From Candidatus Cloacimonadota bacterium (GTDB lineage Bacteria > Cloacimonadota > Cloacimonadia > JGIOTU-2), in NCBI GenBank assembly GCA_021160355.1, contig JAGHCS010000057.1, positions 1 through 6,306 of the forward strand: DNA of 6,306 nt. Reading direction: 5' to 3'. This document shows positions 1 through 6,306 of the stretch, in pieces (the first letter of the stretch is position 1; every line of letters starts with the position of its first letter). The position numbers and the translations under genes were made by a program. The notes beneath the pieces were generated by a model. That model searched no databases, had not been told where the DNA came from, and saw only the letters and a program-made list of their open reading frames with translations.

Positions 1-2345
1 AATGCAATTCCAAGCGCTAATGCTCCTGCAAAAATAAAAGTTGCAAGGTTACAGCTGACTTTGTACGGAAAGCTTGAAAGCCATTTATTAATTATGACAT
101 AACTCAGAGGCCAGGCGATCACATTTGAAATAATAATAAGCCATAAAAATTCTTTTGTGATTTTTTGTATGATGTCAGGGATTGAAGCACCGAGTACTTT
201 TCTGATGCCGATCTCCCTTTTTCGCTGTTCTGTTGTATAGAATGTAAGCCCCAACAGTCCTAAACATGCGATGAAGATGGCAAGGATCGAGAAGGTGGTG
301 ATCACACTGAAAGATCTTTCCTCCGCTCTGTACATCTTTTCGACTTGTTCATCGAGAAAGGAATACGAAAACGGATTTTCTGGATAGAAATCCTTCCAGA
401 CTTTTTCTATTCCCTTGATGGTCTCACGCATATTATCAGGACTGATCCGAAGGGATATTTCTTCAAATAAATAGGGCCAGTACATAAAGAGGAGAGGTGA
501 GACTTCTTCATGAAGAGAATTGAAATGAAAATCTTTTACAACACCTATGATCTCAGGAGAAAATCTTTTTACCCCGTCACTAAGTCCGATCGTATAATCG
601 TGTCCCAGCGCTTCTTCCGGACTCGAAAAACCGAGTTTTTTAACGGTTGTCTCATTGACTATAGTGAGTGATTTATAGTCGGCTCCCTGAAGATCAGAAA
701 GTCTCTTTCCGGCGATCAGATCAAGGTCGTACAGATCGAGAAAATCAAAGTCGATCATTTTTACAGAAACCATGAATGAATTTTCCTCATGTTGTAAATC
801 GGGAACAAGATTGGTCCCGAAACCTCTATCGAGTATGGGAACTCCTAAACTGGTCGATGTCTTTTTCACTCCGGGAACCGCATTCATTTCGTTTTTTATT
901 GTCTCAAAATTTCTCGACATTCTTACAGGTGTTTTAAGTATGATCGTTTGATCCTTCTCGAATCCCATATCAAATCCCTGCATATATCGAACCTGTCTGC
1001 TTATTGTGAGCGTAAAGATGATCAGGATAATGGAAATAGAAAATTGAAAAATTACCAGTCCTTTTCGTAATAAATTTGAACCTTTTTTGCCTGAAAGTAT
1101 TGCCCGATCGCCCTTTATCACATTTACGGTGCTGTAATGGGTCAGAACAAAGGAAGGATACAAGCCAGCCAGCAGTCCGATCGCAAGTGCTGCCAGAAGG
1201 ATTACTGAAAAGATCGACACACTGCCGAAGCTGTCATAGAGTAGTTGAGCTCCGATCAAATCTGAAAAAGATGATTTTAACAATTCAGCAATTATGAATG
1301 CAACACATAATGCAATAAGGGTAATGATAACTGATTCGCAAAGGAATTGACGCACGAGCTGACGCTTCATCGCACCGAATACTTTTCTTACGCCAATTTC
1401 TCTGGCACGTTTAACCGCACGAGCTGTAGTCAGATTCACGAAGTTGATACAGGCAAGGATCAGAATGAATAGAGAAATCGATCCTAAAACTAAAAGATAT
1501 GTAATTGAGCTGCTGGGATTTATCTCATCCCCAAGATTTGAGAAGATATGAATAGATTCCAAGGGCTGCAAAATTACTGATTGTGTAACCAGATCGGAAG
1601 TTTCCATTTTTTCGGTGAGAAAAGTACTACTTTTATTTACAAACTGTTCACGATCAGTTCCCTGATGCAGCATCACATAAGTATATGAACCAAATGTTGC
1701 CCCCCACTGTTCTAGATAATTTCCCACCGGAAGATCAACTAGGGTACTATAAGTTGCAACCATATCAAAGGTGAAATGAGAGTTTGCCGGCACATTCTGG
1801 ATGACACCAACGACCTTCATATCCAATTTGTTGTTTAAGTTTATGATTTCGCCTATCGGATTTGCCTTCCCAAAATATTTTTCAGCCATATCACTGGTGA
1901 GTACGATCGTATTTTTTTCTTTAAGGAACTGTGCTGGATTTCCATAAAGAGTTTCGTATGAAAATATCTCGAAAAAATCCACATCAGCAAAAACGATTTC
2001 ATCTTCGTAGAATTTATTTTCATTGTAAGTAACCAAATCGTTAGATGAAAAATATATCCGTGTTATTTTATCAACTTCAGGGAAGTGCTCTTGTATTGTA
2101 GGGGCTACTAATGCAGGTGTTTCTGCCATGTGAGATGTTCCCTGAGGAGTGATCGTCTTGACTGCGATTCTGTATATGTTTTCTTTATTCGTGTGGTATT
2201 CATCATAGTGAAAATTTTGCCATATATACAGTCCGACGAGGATACAAGCAGCAAGCCCAAGCGCTAGTCCCAGTATATTGATGAGGGAATAAAACTTCTG
2301 TTTGACGATGTTTCGATACGCAATTTTAAAATAGTTCCTTAACAT
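1..2345 (-). CDS. MacB/FtsX-family ABC transporter permease, 3' end cut by window edge
   Basis: I translated the minus strand from the ATG at 2345 and found 781 uninterrupted codons running off the window start. Compared with the complete neighbour (804 residues), about 23 C-terminal residues are missing. Order of parts: helix 1 at about 19-41 after a short basic N-terminus (MLRNYFKIAYRNIVKQK); first periplasmic MacB core domain, about 42-280; FtsX unit with helices near 282-305, 338-358 and 377-400; linking helix 428-449; second periplasmic domain, about 450-678; last FtsX unit from 681. The cytoplasmic coupling motifs RAREIGVRKVFGA (313-325) and KREIGIRKVLGA (709-720) are intact. There is no Walker A or ABC signature, so this is the membrane subunit of a type VII (mechanotransmission) transporter, and its ATPase is elsewhere. 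Substrate is unknown; the family covers MacB-like export, Lol-like lipoprotein release and peptide resistance. It lies 12 nt after the middle permease and is almost certainly cotranscribed with it. Confidence 0.95.
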   Translation of the reverse strand, partial: MLRNYFKIAYRNIVKQKFYSLINILGLALGLAACILVGLYIWQNFHYDEYHTNKENIYRIAVKTITPQGTSHMAETPALVAPTIQEHFPEVDKITRIYFSSNDLVTYNENKFYEDEIVFADVDFFEIFSYETLYGNPAQFLKEKNTIVLTSDMAEKYFGKANPIGEIINLNNKLDMKVVGVIQNVPANSHFTFDMVATYSTLVDLPVGNYLEQWGATFGSYTYVMLHQGTDREQFVNKSSTFLTEKMETSDLVTQSVILQPLESIHIFSNLGDEINPSSSITYLLVLGSISLFILILACINFVNLTTARAVKRAREIGVRKVFGAMKRQLVRQFLCESVIITLIALCVAFIIAELLKSSFSDLIGAQLLYDSFGSVSIFSVILLAALAIGLLAGLYPSFVLTHYSTVNVIKGDRAILSGKKGSNLLRKGLVIFQFSISIILIIFTLTISRQVRYMQGFDMGFEKDQTIILKTPVRMSRNFETIKNEMNAVPGVKKTSTSLGVPILDRGFGTNLVPDLQHEENSFMVSVKMIDFDFLDLYDLDLIAGKRLSDLQGADYKSLTIVNETTVKKLGFSSPEEALGHDYTIGLSDGVKRFSPEIIGVVKDFHFNSLHEEVSPLLFMYWPYLFEEISLRISPDNMRETIKGIEKVWKDFYPENPFSYSFLDEQVEKMYRAEERSFSVITTFSILAIFIACLGLLGLTFYTTEQRKREIGIRKVLGASIPDIIQKITKEFLWLIIISNVIAWPLSYVIINKWLSSFPYKVSCNLATFIFAGALALGIA

Positions 2346-2353
2346 ATTTTGTG

Positions 2354-2359
2354 CCCCTT
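2354..2359 (-). promoter_or_regulatory. Ribosome-binding site of the downstream permease, overlapping the preceding stop codon
   Basis: AAGGGG on the minus strand sits 8 nt before the ATG at 2345. Its two A's are the last two bases of the TAA stop of the middle permease (2358-2360). The start choice is supported by this spacing and by the conserved family N-terminus that follows. The overlap suggests that ribosomes ending the middle gene can restart on this one. Confidence 0.75.
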
Positions 2360-4772
2360 ATTCATATTTTATTGAATCCACTGGATTGGAGTTCGCTGCT
2401 CTTAGAGTTTGGAAACTTATGGTGAACGCTGCAATAAGTGCAACAATAATTGTGGAAAATACAAATACACCCCAGTTAATGACAATACGATATGCAAAAT
2501 CTTGAAGCCATGAGTTCATGATGAAATACGTAATCGGCACGGAAATACATATCGAGATAATGACCAGTATGAAAAATTCTTTTGAGAGAAGACCGATAAT
2601 GCTTGGCGATGTCGCTCCGAGAATTTTTCGAATACCAATTTCCTTTGTCCGTTTGAGCGCACTGAATGACGAAAGGGCAAAGAGCCCAAGGCAGGCGATG
2701 AAGATCGCGAGTGCAGTAAATATTCCAAATACTTTTCCAAACTGGATATCTTTTTTGTATTGATTATCAAAATGCTCATCAAGAAAGAAATACTCGAAAG
2801 GATTTCCGGGAAGCATCTCTTTCCACTTCATTTGAATTGCATTGACTACATTTTTTATCTTGGTGGTAGCGATCTTGACTGAAAAATATCCATCGCTTGC
2901 ATGAATATATGGGAAGGCGAGAGGAATAATATTAGTTTTCAGGGACATCTGATTAAAGTCTTCAATAACACCTCTTACAAAAAGCGTGTCCTCACTTATC
3001 ACGATCCTTCTGCCGATAATATCCTGTGGATCTGAATATCCGTATCGCTTTACGGCTGATTTGTTAACCAATGCTTCGGTCCTGTTCTCGGTCAATCCGG
3101 GAGTAAAATTTGTCCCTGCCACAAGCTCAAGATCGTAGGAAGGAACGAAGTGTTCGTCGATGCCCACTAAGTACATAACCTCGGCATCTTCATCAGGTTG
3201 ATCCTCAGATTTGCTGCCCTGCCCCCAAAATATCTCTACGCCAGGCACATTTGTAGAGGTTGTAAAAGACTGAACGTCAGCAAGCGACAGAATCTCCTGC
3301 CTGAAACTTTCGATCGAAGGTGCCCTTAGGGAATCTCCCGCAAACACGCCGGGTCCCTTGAGAACAAGCGTTTGTTCAATATCAATGCCGAGTTTTTTGT
3401 TGCGGAGGTATGAAAGCTGTGAAAAGACAATAATTGCTCCTGCGATCAAAATGACTGAAATCGAGAATTGGAATACGACGAGTACCTTTCTCAGTAGGTT
3501 TCCGGAAGCAGTGCTGAAAAATGACCCCTTTAACACTTTGATCGGTTTGTATGATGAAAGAACAAATGCAGGATAAAGACCTGAAAGGAATGAACCGCAT
3601 ACAAAGAAAAGAGCGATCCATACCCATAAACCGGATGAGAATAAATATGAGATAGTAATGTTGGTTCCCACCAGGTTCCTGAAAGATGGTAGTAGGAGTG
3701 CGACGAGTACGAGAGAGATCACGATCGCAATGAGATTTACGACATAGGATTCTGTGAGAAATTGTCTGATGAGCTCTCTTTTATTGGCACCTGCCACTTT
3801 TCGAACTCCAACTTCTCTTGCTCGTTCCATCGCTTTTGATGTGGAAAGATTAATATAGTTCACCCAGGCGATCACCAGTATGAAAAATGCAATGATGGTT
3901 AAAAATTTTACAGCAGTGCCGTCACCATTTTCCGCAGGCTCGGATTCCTGAAGAAGGTCTGAGTAGAGATGTATGCTTGTAAGAGGTTGAAGGGGGAATT
4001 CAAACCGTGCATCTCTTTGTTCGAACATCTCTCCGTGTTCGCCCCAGAGCCATTCATCGAACTTTTTATCAAATATTTTGTGATCAGTTCCATCAGCCAG
4101 CAATACATAGGTGTTATAATCGTACCACCCCCATGCAGTATCAACGGCATCTCCCCAAAACTCTCGAATTGTATCGTGAGAGACAAGAACGGTAAATTTG
4201 ATATGAGAATTATCAGGAACATCTGCACATACACCCGTTACCTCAAAATCGATATCACCATCCCACGTAATAGTTTTCCCTAATGGATCTTCATCTCCAA
4301 ACAGTTTCCTTGCCGTGGATTCGGTAATGACTGCTTTATTGGGACCTACTAAGGCGGTTTCTGTATCTCCTTTTATCAGGGGGAATGAAAGCATCGTAAT
4401 GAACGTGGGACCAACTACCTGAATATCATCTTCACGAAAACTCTTATCTTCATAACTTATGATGCCGGAAGTTGGGAAAGCTCGGCAATATTCGAGCACT
4501 TCAGGAAAATTATCTTTCATGGCTGGACCGACAGCAGGGACAGCAGCTGCGCATTCTACTTTAAGCTCACCATGATGATAGATGTTGAATTGTACCCGGT
4601 AAATGTTTTCATGATCCTCATGGAACTTATCATAGCTGTATTCATAACTTACATACAGCATGATCAAAATGCATACTGCCATACCGATCGAAAGCCCCAG
4701 TATGTTGATCAATGAAAAAATTCTATTCTTCTTGATATTTCTTAAAGCTGTTTTCAAATAATATCCCAGCAT
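2358..4772 (-). CDS. MacB/FtsX-family ABC transporter permease, complete (804 aa)
   Basis: This is the full-length membrane subunit of a type VII ABC transporter, with a duplicated architecture. Visible parts: cytoplasmic basic N-terminus and helix 1 at about 20-42; periplasmic MacB core domain about 43-287; FtsX helices near 289-311, 343-365 and 379-404; linking helix 428-452; second periplasmic domain about 453-678; C-terminal FtsX helices near 681-703, 732-756 and 766-788; end NPVDSIKYE. The coupling motifs RAREVGVRKVAGAN (317-330) and RTKEIGIRKILGA (708-720) are the expected contacts with an ATPase that is not fused to the protein and not in the window. Three cysteines (C74, C96, C182) lie in the first periplasmic domain. 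The start is fixed by AAGGAG 8 nt upstream. The gene follows the small ORF by 21 nt, precedes the next permease by 12 nt, and lies downstream of a sigma-54 promoter. Family assignment is firm; substrate cannot be told. Confidence 0.97.
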   Translation of the reverse strand: MLGYYLKTALRNIKKNRIFSLINILGLSIGMAVCILIMLYVSYEYSYDKFHEDHENIYRVQFNIYHHGELKVECAAAVPAVGPAMKDNFPEVLEYCRAFPTSGIISYEDKSFREDDIQVVGPTFITMLSFPLIKGDTETALVGPNKAVITESTARKLFGDEDPLGKTITWDGDIDFEVTGVCADVPDNSHIKFTVLVSHDTIREFWGDAVDTAWGWYDYNTYVLLADGTDHKIFDKKFDEWLWGEHGEMFEQRDARFEFPLQPLTSIHLYSDLLQESEPAENGDGTAVKFLTIIAFFILVIAWVNYINLSTSKAMERAREVGVRKVAGANKRELIRQFLTESYVVNLIAIVISLVLVALLLPSFRNLVGTNITISYLFSSGLWVWIALFFVCGSFLSGLYPAFVLSSYKPIKVLKGSFFSTASGNLLRKVLVVFQFSISVILIAGAIIVFSQLSYLRNKKLGIDIEQTLVLKGPGVFAGDSLRAPSIESFRQEILSLADVQSFTTSTNVPGVEIFWGQGSKSEDQPDEDAEVMYLVGIDEHFVPSYDLELVAGTNFTPGLTENRTEALVNKSAVKRYGYSDPQDIIGRRIVISEDTLFVRGVIEDFNQMSLKTNIIPLAFPYIHASDGYFSVKIATTKIKNVVNAIQMKWKEMLPGNPFEYFFLDEHFDNQYKKDIQFGKVFGIFTALAIFIACLGLFALSSFSALKRTKEIGIRKILGATSPSIIGLLSKEFFILVIISICISVPITYFIMNSWLQDFAYRIVINWGVFVFSTIIVALIAAFTISFQTLRAANSNPVDSIKYE

Positions 4773-4780
4773 GATTATAG

Positions 4781-4786
4781 CTCCTT
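4781..4786 (-). promoter_or_regulatory. Ribosome-binding site of the middle permease
   Basis: A near-consensus AAGGAG on the minus strand lies 8 nt before the ATG at 4772. It settles the start of the 804-residue permease. Such a strong Shine-Dalgarno sequence is uncommon in Bacteroidota, which bears on the taxonomic guess. Confidence 0.85.
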
Positions 4787-4787
4787 G

Positions 4788-4801
4788 ATCATTTTAATGA
4801 T
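4788..4801 (-). repeat. Short AT-rich inverted repeat next to the ribosome-binding site
   Basis: On the plus strand this reads ATCATTTTAATGAT: 6-bp arms (ATCATT/AATGAT) around two bases. It covers the stop codon of the small ORF and ends one base before the AAGGAG of the middle permease. As RNA it would be a weak A-U hairpin. It could be an operator half-site or could modulate access to the ribosome-binding site, but palindromes this short are common in AT-rich DNA. Confidence 0.3.
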
Positions 4802-4913
4802 AATGGTTTTCGTTTGGTAAAATGTCCGGTGGCGATACAGCTATGCTGCTTCGAAATGTTAAAAAGAAGAATATCAACGATACTATTAGGAACATCACCA
4901 ATGTTTCTATCAT
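4794..4913 (-). CDS. Putative small single-span membrane protein (39 aa)
   Basis: A short reading frame runs from ATG at 4913 to TAA at 4794-4796. GAGG lies 7 nt before the start, and the predicted sigma-54 transcription start is about 32 nt upstream, so this would be the first gene of the operon. The peptide starts MIETLVMFLIVSLIFFFLTF, one strongly hydrophobic stretch (residues 4-20) long enough for one membrane helix. R21 follows the helix, and a polar tail with SPPDILPNENHYH ends the protein. An acidic residue before and an arginine after the helix favour an outside N-terminus and an inside C-terminus. Its stop is 21 nt before the middle permease. I do not recognise the sequence. By position it resembles small accessory subunits of membrane complexes (as KdpF or AcrZ are), but that analogy is inference. 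It could also be a leader peptide or a chance frame. Confidence 0.5.
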   Translation of the reverse strand: MIETLVMFLIVSLIFFFLTFRSSIAVSPPDILPNENHYH

Positions 4914-4920
4914 ATTTTTT

Positions 4921-4924
4921 CCTC
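4921..4924 (-). promoter_or_regulatory. Ribosome-binding site of the 39-codon ORF
   Basis: GAGG on the minus strand (context ATTGAGGAAAAAATATG) is separated from the ATG at 4913 by 7 nt, a normal spacing. It is the main sequence support, beyond hydrophobicity, for translation of the small ORF. Confidence 0.5.
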
Positions 4925-4955
4925 AATCTTTTAGATATCTAATAGTTAATATTAA

Positions 4956-4972
4956 TGCATTTTTTGTGCCAA
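4956..4972 (-). promoter_or_regulatory. Sigma-54 (RpoN) promoter, -24/-12 type
   Basis: The minus strand reads TTGGCACAAAAAATGCA. The sigma-54 consensus is TTGGCAC-N5-TTGCA; only one base differs (A for the first T of the -12 box). The GG (4970-4969) and GC (4958-4957) are separated by exactly ten bases, the required spacing. Taking the C at 4957 as -12 puts the transcription start near 4945, 32 nt before the 39-codon ORF and about 173 nt before the middle permease. Such promoters need an AAA+ enhancer-binding activator, and a fitting tandem site lies about 100 bp upstream. Its position in an intergenic region and its orientation towards the permeases support function. Confidence 0.85.
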
Positions 4973-5035
4973 AAGTAATAATTTCAGCAAATACTTTATT
5001 GAAGGGTAGTTGTAAAATGGGTGAAGCACTTCTAC

Positions 5036-5052
5036 TGTACGTTCATGGAACA
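5036..5052 (-). promoter_or_regulatory. Putative enhancer-binding-protein site, proximal copy
   Basis: On the minus strand this is TGTTCCATGAACGTACA, with TGT/ACA ends. It lies within a longer perfect inverted repeat CTACTGT/ACAGTAG (plus strand 5032-5038 and 5050-5056, 11 bases between). Its centre is about 99 bp upstream of the predicted sigma-54 start, the usual distance for NtrC-type activators. A related copy lies about two helical turns further upstream. The protein that binds is not encoded in the window. Confidence 0.55.
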
Positions 5053-5056
5053 GTAG

Positions 5057-5072
5057 TGTACGGGAATGAACA
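5057..5072 (-). promoter_or_regulatory. Putative enhancer-binding-protein site, distal copy
   Basis: On the minus strand this is TGTTCATTCCCGTACA. It matches the proximal copy as TGTTC(C)AT-N3-CGTACA, with one base fewer in the middle. It has its own 5-bp inverted repeat AGTGT/ACACT (plus strand 5055-5059 and 5070-5074). The centre-to-centre distance to the proximal copy is about 20.5 bp, which puts both on the same face of the helix, as expected for cooperative dimers of a sigma-54 activator. Confidence 0.5.
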
Positions 5073-5135
5073 CTTAGCAGTCTTCATTCTCGCAAGATAT
5101 ATTGGCTTTTTTACTCTATTGATCTATAGTCTTAT

Positions 5136-5158
5136 TGACCTTCTAATGTTCATGGTCA
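5136..5158 (-). repeat. Weak stem-loop just after the upstream permease
   Basis: TGACC (5136-5140) pairs with GGTCA (5154-5158) across a 13-base loop, directly after the TAA of the upstream permease on the minus strand. The stem is short, the loop is long and no T-run follows, so it does not qualify as an intrinsic terminator. I see no better terminator between this gene and the sigma-54 promoter, so read-through from the upstream gene cannot be excluded. Confidence 0.25.
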
Positions 5159-6306
5159 TTACTCATATTTGAGAGCATCTACAGGATTTGTATTCGCTAC
5201 TTTTATTGTGTGGTATGCTGATGTCGCAAAACTCACGAAAAATGCTCCGAAAAATACGAAAATGAATATTGTCGGATTTGCAGAAACTTTGTTTGCATAA
5301 TTGTTCTGCCAGATCCCGAAGATCCATAGCGCTAAGGGTGATGCCACAATAGCAGAGAGGACTGTTATGGAGAAAATTCCCTTGAATAATGTTGTTATGA
5401 TCTGCATCACGCTGGAACCGAGTATCTTTCGAACTGCAACTTCCTTTGTGCGCTGCAATGTGGAGTAAGAGGTGAGTCCGAATAAACCGAAGCAGGAGAT
5501 CAGAATGCAGAAATAGGTAAAGATAGTAGATAGTTGTTTCTGAACCTCATCGCTTTGATAAATGGTGTTCAGATCCTGCTCCAGGAAGTAATAGTTGATA
5601 GGAACGTCCGGAGAAAATTCCTTCCATGTTGCTTTGATAAAATCCATGGTTTCATTAATATTTTCTCCTCTCAAGCGGACATTAAGTACTCCAAGCGGTT
5701 TTCGGGATTGAATAATGTAGAGAGGAATGATCTCATTTCGGGCTGAAGCGAAACTGAAATCTTTCACCACGCCGATAACTTGCCCATATCGATTTTTCTT
5801 ACCGATTGGATCTTTCCACCCAAAGAGTTCGACCATTGCTTCATTTACGATGAATTCGATCGAAGGATCGTCGGGTTGTCTTTCTCTAGTAAAATTTTGT
5901 CCCACAACTATTGGAATGTCCATCGTTTCGAGGTAGTTCATATCTGCATAAAGTTGACGCGTGGCGTGTCTTTCCATCTCACCGCTTTCGGTTTCCCAAT
6001 TGAAAGCATAACCGGTGAATCCTCTTCCAACCGGTGAATTTGAAAATCCGGCTGAAACAACACCGTGATGATTGATGATCATCTCTCGAAAATTCTTAAA
6101 ATTCTCTTTCAATTCTGTATTTGCAGTAGAAATTATCACGACATTTTCCTGTTTAAAACCAAGATCAAGATCCTGCATGAATTCGATCTGCTGCCTCATG
6201 AACAGGGTTAAGATCACCGCGGAAATCGAAATGATGAATTGGAAAGAGACCAGTACATTTCGAAGGATACCACCAGTCCTTCCCTTTTTCACCCTTCCCT
6301 TAAGAG
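5159..6306 (-). CDS. MacB/FtsX-family ABC transporter permease, C-terminal half only (5' end outside window)
   Basis: The frame is open to the window's right edge and ends at TAA 5159-5161, giving 381 complete codons. A GTG at 6292 could be taken as a start, but the codons before it read LKGR, giving LKGRVKKGRTGGILRN. This matches the middle permease's VLKGSFF...GNLLRK stretch, so the true start lies some 400 codons further upstream. Visible parts (fragment numbering): linking helix about 14-37; second periplasmic domain about 38-255; FtsX helices near 258-280, 308-330 and 343-364; coupling motif RTKEVAVRKILGSS (285-298); end NPVDALKYE. No truncation or frameshift is seen. Its role is the same class of ABC permease as its neighbours, substrate unknown. 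The 386-bp gap and the sigma-54 promoter downstream indicate it belongs to a separate or preceding transcription unit. Confidence 0.95.
   Translation of the reverse strand, partial: LKGRVKKGRTGGILRNVLVSFQFIISISAVILTLFMRQQIEFMQDLDLGFKQENVVIISTANTELKENFKNFREMIINHHGVVSAGFSNSPVGRGFTGYAFNWETESGEMERHATRQLYADMNYLETMDIPIVVGQNFTRERQPDDPSIEFIVNEAMVELFGWKDPIGKKNRYGQVIGVVKDFSFASARNEIIPLYIIQSRKPLGVLNVRLRGENINETMDFIKATWKEFSPDVPINYYFLEQDLNTIYQSDEVQKQLSTIFTYFCILISCFGLFGLTSYSTLQRTKEVAVRKILGSSVMQIITTLFKGIFSITVLSAIVASPLALWIFGIWQNNYANKVSANPTIFIFVFFGAFFVSFATSAYHTIKVANTNPVDALKYE

Larger units (their letters stand above)
4914..5158. other. Intergenic regulatory region upstream of the small ORF and middle permease
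   Basis: No credible gene is seen here on either strand. On the minus strand the region contains the weak hairpin after the upstream permease, the two tandem activator-like motifs, an AT-rich stretch between them and the promoter (about 4973-5020), the sigma-54 promoter, and a leader of about 32 nt. I looked for an IHF-like site in the AT-rich stretch and found no convincing match. The layout is that of a sigma-54 control region. Confidence 0.7.

Noticed and set aside
1076..1297. Plus-strand open frame of 73 codons
   Set aside because: It lies wholly inside the downstream permease gene on the opposite strand and its product has no recognisable features.
3785..3802. TTGGCAC on the plus strand, a possible second sigma-54 -24 box
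   Set aside because: The base pair ten bases after GG is not GC, and the site is inside the middle permease's conserved coupling-helix codons, pointing against the genes.
3908..4283. Overlapping open frames of 62-108 codons on both strands
   Set aside because: They lie within the middle permease's first periplasmic domain, lack start signals, and are shadows of its codon pattern.
5136..5158. Intrinsic terminator after the upstream permease
   Set aside because: The stem has only 5 bp, the loop has 13 bases and no T-run follows; it is recorded only as a weak hairpin.
4822..5172. Plus-strand open frame of 116 codons with a hydrophobic C-terminal part
   Set aside because: It has no ribosome-binding site, runs antisense across the sigma-54 promoter, the activator-like repeats and the end of the upstream permease, and resembles no family I know. 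The minus-strand reading explains this region better.
1..6306. CRISPR arrays, tRNA or rRNA genes, insertion sequences
   Set aside because: I saw no spaced direct repeats, tRNA-like cloverleaf, rRNA-like stretch, transposase or terminal inverted repeats.

Overview
The window is a minus-strand block of large ABC-transporter permease genes of the MacB/FtsX superfamily. It holds three tandem paralogues. The middle one is complete (804 residues). The downstream one (window positions 1-2345) lacks only about its last two dozen residues. The upstream one (5159-6306) is present only as its C-terminal half. All three share the same plan: an N-terminal membrane helix, a periplasmic MacB core domain, a four-helix FtsX unit, a second periplasmic domain and a final FtsX unit ending near 'NPVD(S/A)(I/L)KYE'. 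None has a nucleotide-binding domain, and no ATPase gene lies in the window, so an ATPase must be supplied from elsewhere.

The organism is a moderately AT-rich bacterium. Unfused ~800-residue permeases with an N-terminus like 'RNIKKNRIFSLINILGLSIG' are typical of Bacteroidota/FCB-group and neighbouring phyla (for example Cloacimonadota, Ignavibacteria, Zixibacteria). All three start sites seen here have Shine-Dalgarno sequences (AAGGAG, AAGGGG, GAGG), which is unusual for Bacteroidota proper and leans towards one of the related phyla. This placement is inference.

The most informative part is the 386-bp gap between the upstream and middle permeases (4773-5158). Read on the minus strand it holds, in order: a weak hairpin after the upstream gene; two tandem copies of a dyad-like motif (TGTTC(C)AT-N3-CGTACA) about two helical turns apart; a near-perfect sigma-54 promoter (TTGGCAC-N5-ATGCA, with the exact GG-N10-GC spacing); a GAGG ribosome-binding site; a 39-codon reading frame for a single-span hydrophobic peptide; and then AAGGAG and the start of the middle permease. 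The tandem motifs are centred about 100 and 120 bp upstream of the predicted transcription start, where an NtrC-type enhancer-binding protein usually binds.

The proposed reading is a sigma-54-dependent operon, switched on by an enhancer-binding response regulator, that encodes a small membrane peptide followed by two translationally linked permeases (12 nt apart, with the second gene's ribosome-binding site overlapping the first gene's stop). The upstream permease appears to belong to a preceding transcription unit, although no convincing intrinsic terminator separates them.
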